Source: Chimonanthus salicifolius (taxonomy: Eukaryota > Streptophyta > Magnoliopsida > Laurales > Calycanthaceae). From it: 64,000 nucleotides of DNA. The stretch spans positions 89,345,383-89,409,382 of the forward strand of contig CM023532.1 of NCBI GenBank assembly GCA_013350335.1. The letters run 5' to 3'. Below, piece after piece: positions 1-12,494 of this stretch. Numbering within the stretch: the stretch's first letter is position 1; every line of letters starts with the position of its first letter. The notes under the pieces are model-generated. The model was not told the origin of the DNA, did no database searches, and was given only the letters and a program-made list of their open reading frames with translations. The translations under genes were made by a program, and so were the position numbers.

Positions 1-2681
1 TAAAACACATAGATAAATCCCATTTTTGGCCAATTTACGAGCCTAAAACGCAGCAACTATCCGCTTCATTTAATCATTCATAATGTATTCGATTTTTCAT
101 GTCTAATCCACATAGGGTTAGGCCATGTACCATGGCCGAACCCATGGTTCTTCAATGTGGCACTTATTTACCGTTTTGCCACTCCTCTTCCATGTACATT
201 TTGAATTCGTATTTGACCCATAAAATTGGGCTCATTTATAATTCCATAACATATCCAAAATCAACCATCTATTGTTTGATTTTGAAAAACATTTAACCCC
301 ATATGTCCTTTCACATTTTGGCCCTAAAGGTGGCCCACAAAGGGATCATGGGTTCGGCCATACACCATGGCCGAACCCATGGTACCCTATCTTCATTTTT
401 CTTGGGTCCATTTTACTCATTTTGACATACTTCCAATGAAGATTAAATCATCCATCTAAATTCTCATTTCCATCAAAAAAATACTATATACTATACTTAC
501 CAATCTATTTCAAATTTCCATTCCTCTACATTATTTTCCATGCCTAGAAATCCCAAACCATTACCATAGGGTTCGGCCATGTACCATGGCCGAACCCATG
601 GTTCATGGCCCACCTTTCTTAGAGCCATTTAAGACCAAAGTTCTATGAATATTTGTCGATGATTTTTCTTTGTTAAAAATTCCATTTAAAATCAATAATA
701 TCATTCATTTGGTCCATTTAAAACTTATATCATACACTTTGGAAATCCATTTGCAACTATTATTTCCTCCATTAATTTCTACCTTTTTCATCCATTAAAA
801 TTACTATCTATGACCACTTTAAGATCTTCATAAAAAAAACATTAATTTTGTCCCAAAAATAATCCATTTTAAACTCACTAAATCATCACCATTTTCATTC
901 CATCTAAACATCACATTCTATACTCAATAAGTCCATTTAAATTTAACACTTTTCTCCATTATCTTTAAACCTAATAATCTTAATAAATCACTCACTATTC
1001 ACCATGGGGTTCGGCCATGCTACATGGCCGAACCCTATGGTCATCCATCCATTCCATTCTATGCCTTTAAATCCTCTTTAAAATCACTATTTAAATCACT
1101 TGAAAACTAATTATCATAAATCATTCTCCACCATTTCAAACCTTCACACCCTAATTAAAAATCATCCCACATTTACCATGCATGGCCGAACCCTATGGCC
1201 CATTAAACCATTAAGATCCAATTTCCCTATGCTTAATAAAGACTTAAAAATTCCATTCTTCCACTTCATCACTTTCTTAATCCATTCCTCCATCTTATCC
1301 ATTCATTATCATACCATTGGATGGATTTTTAAATCCATGGCCCATGACGGTTTGGCCACCATCCAATCCAAGGAAATGGATTCCAAAACTTAAAACCCTA
1401 AAAATTAGATTTCTTGTTTAGAACATACTTACAATCCGACGACTCCTCCGGTCTTTGTCGCTCCCGTCGACTTCCTTGGCCTCCTTTCTTCTTCCTCTCC
1501 TTGTTTGATCGGCTAGATGAGCTTGATCAATGGTGGGACATGCTTGGGTCGGCTAAGGTAGAGTTAGGTTTGGGAGAGGGGAAGAGGGGAAGATGATGAA
1601 GATGGTAGCTCTTGATCTTCAAGTGGTGAATCCAAGGTTTCACCTCTTTTCTTCTCTTCTTCTCTTCTTTTTCTTCTAAGTTTTCTTCTAAGTTTTCTTC
1701 ACTCTTTCCTTTGCAACATGGAGGGACGGTTTTTCTTTGTGTGTGAGAGGAGAGCTAGAGTGAAATGGGTTAGTTGGAAAGGAGATGGAGGTGGGTGGAG
1801 TAACCTAGACTCCACATTAACTTCCCCACCCACCAAGCATGGGCTAGCTTGACTTTGGTGGTGGTGGTTGAGACCCAACCACCAAATATGGCTCCCATGT
1901 CCTCTTTGACTTGTTTATGTTGACCCTAATTAATCAACCTAATTAATTAAGTTAAGTCCTCACTTAGGTTAATTAATTTCCATCCAATTTAATTCCATTA
2001 AATTATCTATCTAATAAATCCACCCATGTTGACCAAGTCAACCATGGTGGACGGCCCCCACATATACCTACCCCACCCGCCACCTCACTCAATGAGGTGG
2101 AGGTGGGCCCCACTTGACCATGTTATTTTAATTCTATTAATTTTAACTTAGGAAATTTTACAATAATTTTAATCAATTTAATTTACCTTAATCCACCTTA
2201 GTCATTCTTAAATTTATCCATGGTTGACCAAGTCAACCATGATGGTTGGTCCCACTTTTTCCTTGGTCCACACGCCACCTCAACTGGTGAGGTGGAGGTG
2301 GGCCCCATTTGATCATATTATTTCATTTCATTACTAACTTAGGGGTTTTAATTCCAAATCACCCTTTTTAAATTAATTGGCCCACCATTGAGCCCACGGC
2401 CCAACCGATTATTTTCTACCCCTTTACCTTAGGGTTAGGACCAATTTTGGTCCATTGGGTCCCACATGGTGATCAGGCCCACTTTGACTCAAATTGACTA
2501 TCTTTGACGCAATTACTTCTCATTGACCCATTAAATGGATTTCATCCAATTTGTGGCCCAATTGGCCATTCTTGGACCCTTGTCCCAACTTTTGATCCAT
2601 TTGGTATTCCATCATGTCAAAATTCAATTTAAAATCAATAAATGCCAAACATATATTGATTCGAAAATTCGGGCTATTACA
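1..2681 (-). mobile_element. LTR K, partial (Ty3/gypsy), inserted in the 3' LTR of element A
   Basis: Minus-oriented LTR whose start (sense TGTAATAGCCCG) is read at 2681 as CGGGCTATTACA; its other end lies left of the window. Flanking sequence from 2682 aligns with 34939 onward in the other LTR of element A, so K interrupts that LTR. The U3 part (about 1450-2681) holds dyads of the type CCACCTCA/TGAGGTGG and TTGACC W-box cores. Perfect 29-bp hairpins lie at 115-143, 350-378, 569-597 and 1007-1035, and a half-site near 1187. All four are on the intron side of a GTAAGT splice donor whose first base is 1432. It could be a solo LTR or part of a full element. Confidence 0.85.
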
Positions 2682-3361
2682 AGATGAAACTCCTTAAGCC
2701 CAACGGTTTTGCTTAAGCTGGAACCACCAAACCGTCCAACTCCCCTTTAGTTCTTATTTGGATTTGAATTTAAAATAATAAACTCCTCCACTCTTGTGTA
2801 ACTCCACCAAAAAGCCAATTCCATTCATTCTCCAACTTTGGAGTTTCATGCATGGGATAAAATTCTCCATGCATCCAACGTGTAGTTTTATTTGAAATTT
2901 GAAAACAACTCATACACCTTTCATCTACACACTTCTTATATAATTTAATTCCAATCTCTTTAACTCACTTAAGCTCACCTCATTAATTTAACTCAACTCA
3001 ACCATTTAATCCAACTCCACCATTTCATTCAAATCAACTATTTGATTCCATTTCCAACTCAAATCAGCCTGAACCAAGTTAAGATTGGACTCACTTGGTG
3101 GCCAACCAAGTCAACCAAATCTCATTGGGTCCCAATTGGACCTTTTGACCCAAATCGCCACCATGACCCATTTAAATGTAACTTACCCATTTAAATGTAA
3201 CTTACCCATTTACCCTACATTGAACTCTCATTCCATAACCATTGGGTTTTAATTGGGTCATTACCCAACACCTTACCCATCTAAGGTCCACGTCCATTAA
3301 TTCATAATTTAAATAGACAAAATTCATGTAAATTGATATCTTAAAATTCCGGGGTGTTACA
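2682..3361 (-). mobile_element. Element A, 3' LTR fragment (U3 portion)
   Basis: The first 680 bp of A's 3' LTR, ending ATTCCGGGGTGTTACA on the plus strand. It aligns end to end with 34939-35618, the same part of A's 5' LTR, with roughly 25-30 differences by eye (about 4%). A is therefore much older than element Y. The 20-bp unit CCCATTTAAATGTAACTTAC is tandemly duplicated near 3170-3210 in this LTR and also in the 5' LTR, so the duplication predates A's insertion. The remainder of this LTR lies beyond K, outside the window. Confidence 0.88.
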
Positions 3362-3906
3362 ATACAATCTTCTTTTTAAAATTTTCATCCCGAAAATCGA
3401 GCGAAGTAGGGTTCCAAACAATTTACATAAATAACTCAGGGTGAGCTTCTCTCATTTCCGACTCAAGTTCCCAAGTGGCCTCTTCAATACCATGTCGATC
3501 TCATGCCACTTTGACAAACTGAATCGCTCGGTTTCGTAATACCCTTTGCTCAGTCTCCACTATCCTGACAGGCTTCTCGACATAAGTCACAGCGCTTTGG
3601 ACATCTATATCTTGTACATTCAATACATGTGAAGGATCGGGATTGTACTTCGTCAGCATCGATATATGAAACACATTGGGTAGAGATGCCAATTGTGAAG
3701 GAAGTGCCAACTGATAAGCTACATCCCCCATCCTTCTTATGATGGAAAACAGTCCCACATATCTTGGCGATAGTTTCCCTTTCTTTCCAAACCTCATATG
3801 TCCCTTTCGTGGTGAGACTTTTAAGAACACCATGTCCCCCACCTCGAATTCAAGGAACCTCCTCCTCTTGTCAGCATAGCTCTTCTGACGATTTTCTGCA
3901 GTTAAT
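3362..3906 (-). pseudogene. Element A integrase C-terminus and chromodomain (split from 27734 onward), with PPT
   Basis: The polypurine tract next to the LTR reads TTTTAAAAAGAAG on the minus strand (about 3368-3380). Upstream of it is the end of pol. An open stretch at 3501-3842 encodes the integrase GPF/Y-type module (SPRYVGLFSIIRR, where P has become L) followed by the chromodomain start (VTYVEKPVRIVETEQRVLRN). A TGG to TGA change stops the frame in the chromodomain core, after FVKVA; Y has FVKVVWD here. The gene is cut at 3906 by solo LTR L and resumes at 27734, with target duplication TTAAT at 3902-3906 and 27734-27738. The product is dead. Confidence 0.9.
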
Positions 3907-4784
3907 TGTAATAGCCCAGAATTTTTAAATCAATGTATATGTGGCTATTATTTTATTTTAATGGTGGAAATTGGAAATTTGATGGAATAGATGGTAAATG
4001 GATCAAAGTTTGGACAAAGGCCCAAGTATGGCCCAATGGACCATGGATTGGATTTAAAATCATTTAAATGGTCAATTGGGCCAAGGATGGTCAAATTGGG
4101 CCCAATACCCATTTGGGACCCAATGGATCAAGATGATGTAAGCTCTAAGGTAAATGGGTCGAAGGTGAGTGTGATTGGGCCATGGGCCCAATGGTGATCC
4201 AAGTAGTTGAAATGGATTTAATTAAATCACCTAAGTTGGAATTTATTTAAAACCTAGGTGACATGGCCAAATGGGACCCACCTCCACCTCACCAAGTGAG
4301 GTGGCGTGTGGACCAAGGATTGGTGGGGCCGGCCACCATGGTTGAATTGGTCAACCATGGGTGTATGCATGAAGAGAATTTAAGCAAATGGAATTAAGTT
4401 AAATGGAATTAATTAACCTAATGATCTAATTAATTAATTAATTAATCTAATCAAATGGGGTGGTCAAAGGGGTCAAAGTTGGAAGACCAAACCACCCATT
4501 TCAAGACACCAAAACGTTGGCTAAGGTGGTGGTTTACCCCAACCACCACCATAAAGCATAGAAAATATCTTATGTCGGTTGGTGGAGAAAGTTAATGATG
4601 GAGTGTAGTTTAAGAAATCAAAAAGGGGATGGTTTTCATCTTATCTCTTAAATCCCATCCTTATCTCACTCTCTTCCTCTCTTGCTCTCCACTACCGTCC
4701 CACACCAAGGAAGAAAGAAGAAGAAAAATTTGGAAAAAGAAGAGAAGAAAAGAGAGGAAAAGTTCAAGCAATTAGCCACCACTC
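3907..4784 (+). mobile_element. Solo LTR L, segment 1 of 3
   Basis: Plus-oriented LTR beginning TGTAATAGCCCAG. Removing the two nested LTRs (M and N) joins 3907-4784, 21558-22789 and 26367-27733 into one LTR of about 3.48 kb, flanked by TTAAT on both sides. No internal region accompanies it, so it is a solo LTR, probably left by LTR-LTR recombination. This segment is U3: a CCACCTCACC/GGTGAGGTGG-like dyad near 4283-4306, a CCATGGTTGA/TCAACCATGG dyad near 4337-4360, and a TC-rich tract near 4650-4700. No TATA box was convincing. The small ORF at 3991-4197 is chance. Confidence 0.9.
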
Positions 4785-4871
4785 TATAACGCCCGCCGCT
4801 TTTCACCGAAAATTAGAGTCTATTTTTTTAAAAAAAAAAAAAATGACTAAGGGCGCGGATGTTACGACGCG

Positions 4872-4907
4872 AGTTAAGTCCGAGCTTCTAAAGCCCGGTC
4901 CTTAACT
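4872..4907 (-). promoter_or_regulatory. U5 stem-loop of LTR M
   Basis: Inverted repeat with outer arms AGTTAAG/CTTAACT and inner arms CCGAGCTT/AAGCCCGG, about 80 bp from the LTR end. The outer arms recur in every LTR here (slightly worn in some), while the inner arms change but stay complementary, as expected for a structured RNA. Counterparts are at 12459-12494, 20792-20827, 22873-22908, 27609-27644, 32364-32399, 37756-37791, 43806-43841, 47528-47564, 51958-51993, 56865-56901 and 61920-61955. Confidence 0.75.
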
Positions 4908-5263
4908 GGCCAACCCTACGGGTGCGTGGAACGGAGTCCACAGAGAATAGTTTACAAGTAGAAGAAAACTCACGGAAAGTTACATTAAATGCGGAAAGAC
5001 ATTACAGACTATCTTACCAATTTTTCTTTCTAGATGGCAAGGAAGATTTCATCATTTAATTACCAAAATGCCATAACATCACACGTCTACCACAAAATCC
5101 AAAACATAGCAATAAGTCTAAAATATTACATTTCCGACAAGCTAAACTATACCAATACACATTTCCCAAGATAAACTTAAGTAAAGTAATTGGTCCGCCT
5201 CCCCAAGCTCCTAAGCTTGGCTCCCGTCTCGTCCTTCTGCTCCGGTATTTCCTGCATCATCAG

Positions 5264-8052
5264 CTAGGGTAGAAGTAGGGCGTTAGAAAACGCGCCCAGT
5301 AGGACTCCGAGTAGGGCTAACACATGGATTAGTGATAACAAAGCATATAGATAATATTATAATAAAACCATGCACTTTGGGCAATGTCATGCAATGGGTG
5401 TTCTATGTCATGAATCCCACCCATCAATCTCACCATCATTGTACAATGTCCCTTTTTCAACCATACATAGTGTTCCAAATAAAATCCATACCATCATCGT
5501 GCCATGACCCTCTTGATGGAAAAGCCTCATCAAGATGCGGTCCACACTAGGCATCCCCCTTGATGGAAGAACCATCATCAAGGTATAACAATAAAAGCAA
5601 CATCCCCCTTGATGGAAAACGATCATCAAGGTATCATAATTACAAAGGTCCCCCTTGATGGTAAAGCCTCATCAAGGTATAATAATACATATATGAAATA
5701 TCCCCATGCTTGTTTATCGGTCGCCCCGACGGAGCATGGACTCCGGTTTCATTTCATCCTTCCCCTGTCATATCCCTCCCATGCCATGCATGAGATGTAG
5801 ATGCCATATGCCATGTAATGAATATAATAACAAACCATGACATTTAAAAATTCCATCAATAAAACATATAACTTGATTATCAAAAGTAGATCAAGCCAAG
5901 CCTCAATAAACACATCATAGCTTTAAAACCCATTTTAAACCAATCATATGCTTACCAGAATAAATCAAGTAAAAACCCCTACCTGATACATAATTCAAAA
6001 CCAATCTTAAAACAAACCATATACTTTCCAAAATAATTTAAAGACACCATCACTCAATCCATGGCTTACAAAAAGGTTAGAATCCTACCGAATACCGACT
6101 AGCGTTCTTTCTTCCGTTTCCGTCCGACAAACCCGGTCGCCGATCACGTACCGGTTGCGATATCCGTTACCTTATTATACATATCAATTAATCCATGTAT
6201 TAACCATTTAAGTCCATAAATCACATCTTAGTGGGGTTCGGCCATATACCATGGCCGAACCTCACTAACTAAGTTTTGCGGGTCCCATTTAGTCCATTAA
6301 ATATTTTAATCATATGGGTCTGAAAACCAGCCACCCTAGGCTTTATTAATCACTCATAAGGTTGTTACTTAGAGTCCCTAAGTCCATGACCACCTCCCAT
6401 GGGTTTCTTCATTTTGGCCAATATTTACGGTTTTGCCACTACCCTTCCATGGTTACTCATTTACTTAATCCATGTACATTATGGTCCATAATTGATCCAT
6501 AACTTAGACCCATTAATTGATTCACAAAATGGTTCCATTGATGTCTCATTAACCATGATATGCACATTAATAATTTAGTCCTTAACTTAGCTTAATTTTT
6601 CCATTCATCCAACCACATACACACACCCTTCCTTAGCCCATAAAATAACTTACAATTGAATCATCATTCTTAACCACATCTTGGGTCCCTAATTGATCCA
6701 TCAACCATACAACAAGACCACTTACCTCAACCATCTAATTAACCTAATTCCATTAAGTTTTAAACACATGCACACACCTTAAACCTTAGCCCCAAAGAGG
6801 ACTCTCAATGAGTCATGGGTTTTTATTAAAACTAGCCCCTTTAATTCAACTTAATCCCCATTTTTTTCCTTGGGTCTTTTTCACCACATTTAGATCCATA
6901 ATAAGCCCTCCCATGAGGAGGTTTACATCATGCATTTAAATCATCAACTTTGATCATCACTTGATACATTCTTGAGTCCATTAATGACCCCTTTAATCAT
7001 GACCTATTCCCCATTAATTTAAACACACACATAAGTCCAACTATGAGGGATTTTAACTCATACATTTAAATCATCCTTCCTTAATCATCATGAAATACAT
7101 CTTGGTCCATTAGTTTAACCATAACTCCCATTTATTTTTTCATGGTTCCAAAACACCAAATTCATCCAAATCTCCCCCATGGGGTTCGGTCATACACCAT
7201 GGCCGAACCCATGGTCCATGGTTTTACTTTTAAAAAAACCTCATTTAAATTTACAAACACATAACCCTAAAAACTCCATTAAAGATCCTTAATTACCTAC
7301 ATTTAACCATTAAAATCTTAAAACCCTAAATCATCCTCCATGGCTTCCATCATTTATAAACCCTAATAATTCACTTAAACACCTACCATGGGTTCATGGT
7401 TCATCATTCATTGGTGACATTTAAGATCATTAGAAACCTTAACCTTCATCCATTAACTTCCACAATTTCACACCCAAAAATCATTACAACACCTCACTAT
7501 AGGGTTCGGCCATTCACCATGGCCGAACCCATGGTTCATGGTCAACCATTTATTCATGTCTTTTAAGACCATATAAACCACTTTACATCTTCATGAATTT
7601 CCTCATTCAAGATCCCTAAAAGAAAACATCACTACACTTAATCATTATGAGCCTCAATATCCTTAACCATTCTTCCATGGTTTTAAACCTTAAAATTCCA
7701 TTAAAATTCCCAAATTTCTTTCTATGTCTTCCATTTTCACAACCTTACTAAAATCATTCAATCAACCACCATGGTTTTTCTCATAAAAACCCCTTTTTTT
7801 TAATCTTCCAACATTTAATCATTAAAAACCTCAAAATCATAAACCATTCTCCATGCTTAATTAATTTAATTTCATAATATCCTTAATCCATTTAATTTGT
7901 TCTTAATCTTAATTTATCCATTTTTCCAACCTTCCATTTGATGGATTTGAGATCCAAGCCCTATGATTATTTGGCCACCATCAAATTTAACAAGAATGGA
8001 TCCCAAAACTTAAACCCTAAAAATCCAAATCTCTTGTTTAGGAATTACTTAC
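5264..8052 (-). other. Predicted LTR intron of M with hairpins
   Basis: On the minus strand the donor is ATT|GTAAGTAAT (first intron base 8052). The acceptor follows CTAAC and a pyrimidine run, TACTTCTACCCTAG (last intron base 5264). The three hairpins of this LTR and its minisatellite lie inside. Splicing is inferred from sequence only. Confidence 0.5.
5505..5750 (-). repeat. Minisatellite in LTR M
   Basis: Four imperfect units on the plus strand, each CCCCTTGATGG followed after a short spacer by ATCAAGG, so that each unit can fold on itself. They start near 5507, 5552, 5605 and 5652. One unit of the second repeat type (CGGTCGCCCCGACGGAGCATGG) follows near 5717. Comparable arrays sit at the same place in the other LTRs. 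Confidence 0.75.
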
Positions 8053-8669
8053 AATCTGATGCCTCCTTCGACTTTCATCACTCCCATCAGCTTCCTTGGC
8101 CTCCTTTCTTCTTCCTCTCCTTGTTTAATCGGCTAAGATGCTTGATCAATGGTGACAACCTCCAAACTTGGGTTTGGCCATAGTAGTATTTGATTTGAGA
8201 GAGAGATGGGAGAGGATGGAGATGAGAAAAGAAGATAGTAGACCTTGATGTGGTGGCTTATCCTTGCACTTCCTTCTCTTTTCTTCTCTTCTTCTTCCTT
8301 CTTCTCTTCCTTTCTTAATTTTCATCTTCTCTTCTTGGAGTGTGGAACGGTGGTGGAGAGCAAGATGGGAAAAATGAAATGAGAGTGAAAGAGCATCAAT
8401 GGACAAAATGGGTAAAAGAGATAAGGTTTATCTCAATTGGGTGGAGTAATTAATTCCTCCCACCAACCCATGATATCTTTATCTTGCTTTTTGACCCCAA
8501 CACCTTAGCCAACGTTTTTTTTTTTTCTTTTTGCAATGGGTGGTTTTGGTCTTCCATTGACCATTTGACCACCACTTGGATAACTTAACCATTTAATTAA
8601 TTAGATAACTTAACCATTTATTTCCCACCAACCACACAAGATCTTTATCATGATTTATGCTTTATGACT

Positions 8670-8674
8670 CAACC
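8670..8674. repeat. Target-site duplication of element Y, left copy
   Basis: CAACC directly precedes the 5' LTR of Y and is repeated exactly at 20915-20919, directly after the 3' LTR. Five-base duplications are usual for Ty3/gypsy integrase. Confidence 0.95.
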
Positions 8675-9770
8675 TGTAACACCCCAATTTCTCAATGAAA
8701 GTGGAAAATTACCAAAATGCCCCTGAGTTGTTAAATTAGTTATTTTGTGATGTTAAGTAAGGAAATAGTGGGGCCCATTGCTCAAAATAAAATCATATGA
8801 GCATATTATGAATGTTAAGTTTTATTGGTTGGGTAATTTTCATCATTTGGGTCAAAAATGGCTAAATGGGTCAAATGGCCCAAATGGGGCCCATCGGGTC
8901 TTGCTGGGTTATTTGACCGTTTTGTGATTTCAAATTAAAAGGGGTTAAGCCTATTTGATTGGAAATCAAGTGGAGGAAAAATGGGTAGGCTTGATCCATA
9001 TGTAAAAACCAATTGGAAATGATCAAAATATCATAAATGGGTCATGTTGTCAAAACGGGTCAAGGAGCTAAAAGTGGACCCAACGGGTCGAGTTGACTAT
9101 TGTTGACCGTGTGAACCCTCAAGGGAGCTCAAACACGAGTCAAATCAGTTGAGTGGGACTGAGGTGAGTTGGAATAAAATAAAAAGGTGAGTTAACTCAT
9201 GTGCATTAAATGAAATGCATTAAATGTGATGAGTTGGGTTGGAATAAAAATACCTTGAGTTGGGTGAGTCAAAATGGAAACCCATGGGACTGTAAATCAG
9301 TGAGTCCAAGGGGAATTGGAGGAGTTTAGCTGGTCTCAAATCAGCCAAAACAAGTCCCACACGTTGGGGACTTGTTTTGGTGAGTTCATGGTAAATAATT
9401 AAATGAAATGCATGGGAATGAGATAAGATTGCATGGGGCTGCCAATGGGTGTGTTGGGAGTGCCAAGGGGTGCTTTGCTTGGCTGCAAGTGACTCTTTGG
9501 TTTGAGTAAGATTTGATGAGGATTAAATGGGTGTTATGGGGTTGTTTAACAAAAGCAAACAACACCATCACTTGGCCGATTTTATCATTGCAAAACCTTA
9601 GAATTCTCATCTCTTTCCCTCACTCAAGAACACACTCTCTTGGCCGAATTTTACCTTGGTGATTTCACCATTGTTCATGCCTCTAACCAGCTGAGACAAA
9701 GGAAGAAAGAAGGAAGGAAACAAGAGGGAAGAAGGCAAGGAGCAAAGGCATAAGAAAAGCTTGGAATTTG

Positions 9771-12135
9771 GTAAGTATTTCCATGGACTTTTGATTAATA
9801 AAATGGATGTGTATTGGGCCAAGGTTATGGCCGATTACACCAGGGTTTTAACCCTGATTAATGGAGGATTTAAATAGTAAAAAAATAACCATTGGGTTCG
9901 GCCACCATGGAGGGCCGAACCCCATGTAAAAGATGGGTGGTTTTTCATGTTTTGAAACATGGAAACCATGGAGGTTTAGGGACTGATTTTTGGGTTTTAC
10001 TTAAGAATCAAATACATGTTATAGAAAGGATTATAAACCTGGATCTGAATGACAAAAAGGCTGAAGTTAACATGGTCTAAAACAATGGTTTAAAAGATGG
10101 AAAACATGGACCATAGGGTTCGGCCACTTTGGGTGGCCGAACCCCATGAATTTTATTTGTATAAAGTGATGGTTTTTGTAAAATCATGGGCTGTTTTTGT
10201 ATGATCTAAGATACAAGGTGAAAGGGTTTTTAAATCATGAAATTGGATGTCATGTTTGGGCCATGGAATGGCCGAATACATCAAGGAATAAAACCTTGGA
10301 TTAAGATTAATTAAAATGGCATAAATGTATCATTGGGTTCGGCCACATGGGATGGCCGAACCCCATGATCTTGTTTGGGTAATTGGATGGCTTTTGAAGT
10401 GTAAAAACCATACAATACTATGTTGATTATTACATGATTTAATGGACATATAATGTAAGTTAAAAAGGGTCCAAAACATGGGCATAGGGTTCGGCCACAT
10501 TGGATGGCCGAACCCCATAAAAGTGTTTGATAAGTTGGTATGGTTTTTGGAGAGATAAAACCATACCAATAGTGGAGATTTTTATGTGATAATGTTACTG
10601 TTTTTGGTTGGCCATTGAATGGCTGAACCAAATGGTGTTTATGAGTAAAGAGAAGGGTTTAAGTTATGACATTATGGTGAAGAATAATGGATAAAAGAAC
10701 CCCATGCAATGGTGTGATCATTTTGTGGTTAATGGTGATGGTTTTGAGAGATAAAAACCATACATTATCATGGAGTTTTTATGTGATTTACATGAAGATT
10801 ATGTACTGATTTTAGTTGGCCAATATATGGCTGAACCATGGTAATGTTATGGTTAAGTTACTGATCTAAAACAGTAGATTAAAACTGGAAAAATGGACCA
10901 TGGGGATTGGCCATCTTGGATGGCCGAATCCCATGAGGTATGATGGTTATTTGGACAAAATAATTAGATGGTTTTGAGAGGTTAAAGTGCAGCAATGATG
11001 TGCTGATTTTATATGAATAAGTGACACCAAAAATATGTATGAAAGACCAAAACATGGACTTAGGGTTCGGCCTCCTTGGATGGCCGAACCCCATGTAAGT
11101 CTTTCATGTGTTTGGTGAGTTAAAAACCATATGAAGATATGGTGTTTTTATGGTAATAAATGGATTAATATGTTACTGTTTTGGTGGGTTAATATGCGGC
11201 TGAACCATGTTTAATTCATGGTTGGTTTAGCATGATTAGACCCTGAGTGATCATGGTGTTGGTTGGATCAAGTGAACCCTAGGGTTCGGCTATGAGTATG
11301 GCCGAACCCCATGGGGCTGTTTTGAAATAAATGGGCTGTTTTGAATGGGAACTCATGGTTGTTTTAATTAAGGAGACATACATGATAATTATGGACTATG
11401 TAATCAACCATTGATGATGATGGAAAGTGGGATAAAAACCCATAGGATGTGGTTCGGCCAAGTAGTATGGCCGAACCCAATCAATGATTATTTGATAAGT
11501 TTGGAGATTAAAGTTGACGAATGAAGAATCCCACAAGATGTTTGGGTCTTATATGTGAATGGATATTTAAATATTAGAATGATTTACTTATTGTTACATC
11601 ACAAGGTGACGAGAGTTGAAGGAAGTGCGAGTCGTGACCGAGTGAAGCTCAAAAAGGAACGGACAATTAATCAAAGTTTAAGTAGGTTTCCTACCTACTT
11701 GTAACCACAGTTTTTACCCAGTATTTCTTATGATACTCTTGTTTTAATATATGTGTTTCAAATGATATATTATGCATTAACAAATGGCATACAGGCATTG
11801 GCATCTCATGCATAGTCATGGGATAATGAATGAAGTTCTACAGTGATGGATACGATGGTACATGATGGGGGTTGCTCATTACATGTACATCGCTTATAGA
11901 AGAGATGAAGGTGTGTTGTAATTTACCTTGTCGGTGCGAGGCACGTCAAGTGATGGCTATGAAAGTACATGATGGGGGATGCTCATTGCATGTGCATATT
12001 TCATAGCATTGTTTTACCTGTTTTGATGATCATGTAATATGATATGTATATGCATGTTTTATATGCTAACATGTGGTAGCCCTGATTCGGGAACCTACTG
12101 GGCGCGTTGATCTAACGCCCTAATTCTATCCTCAG
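9771..12135 (+). other. Predicted LTR intron of Y (5' copy) with hairpin array
   Basis: Donor TTTG|GTAAGTATTT at 9771. Acceptor: CTAAC branch site (A at 12115), then CCCTAATTCTATCCTCAG ending at 12135, a 20-nt branch-to-AG distance typical of plants. Length 2365 bp. Eight hairpins lie inside: 9894-9922, 10116-10144, 10335-10363, 10487-10514, 10902-10932, 11063-11091, 11282-11310 and 11451-11478, plus worn ones near 10605 and 10817. The identical intron in the 3' LTR is 18104-20468. Whether it is spliced is untested. Confidence 0.55.
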
Positions 12136-12458
12136 AGGAGATTGCAGGTACAAGCAAGGGAAAAGGGAAGGTCGTTGACCAAGAGGGGAGCTGAGCCTAA
12201 GTGCTTAAATAATGGATTTGGATTATGTTTTATTACTGTCAATTGAATACTATTGTTGGACATGTAATAATTCGGTATTTGCTATGGTTTGTTTAGGATC
12301 ATAACTTGTGGATGGTTGATTTATGTTATTTAATATTTAAGAATATTACTTGCTATCTCGTCTTTCTATTCCGCAATTATCTAGATTATTCCGCATGTTG
12401 ATGTTAGTTCCATGTGTGATTCACTATCATGGTCTATTCCATGTACACATGGGTGGCC

Positions 12459-12494
12459 AGTTAAGGTTCAGACTTGGGTAGTCTGAACTTAACT
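12459..12494 (+). promoter_or_regulatory. U5 stem-loop of Y (5' LTR)
   Basis: Arms AGTTAAG and CTTAACT with an inner stem TTCAGACT/AGTCTGAA and loop TGGGT, one bulged G. The inner stem differs completely from that of LTRs A, L, M and N yet still pairs, which is strong covariation. The 3' LTR copy is at 20792-20827. Confidence 0.8.

Larger units (their letters stand above)
4785..8674 (-). mobile_element. Solo LTR M, segment 1 of 2
   Basis: Minus-oriented LTR whose sense end lies here (TATAACGCCCGCC on plus, a worn TGTAACGCCCGCC). It continues at 20920-21552 after element Y. Total length is about 4.52 kb, the longest LTR in the window. The target duplication is CACTC at 4780-4784 and 21553-21557. 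It contains the U5 stem-loop (4872-4907), the predicted splice acceptor (5264), a CTTGATGG minisatellite, hairpins at about 6231-6265, 7182-7210 and 7502-7530, and the splice donor (8052). No pol sequence is attached. Confidence 0.9.

Noticed and set aside
43..1035. Regularly recurring palindromes as a CRISPR-like array or MITE cluster
   Set aside because: Spacing is irregular, the setting is a plant nuclear genome, and no target duplications flank the units. They are internal parts of the LTRs.
3991..4197. 68-residue ORF (3991-4197) and similar G/P/W-rich ORFs as host genes
   Set aside because: They derive from the repeated GGCCCAATTGGG-type U3 sequence of the LTRs.
9386..9822. Two minus-strand ORFs in Y's LTR, repeated at 17719-18155
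   Set aside because: They recur only because the LTR is duplicated. There is no domain, and they lie antisense to the predicted leader.
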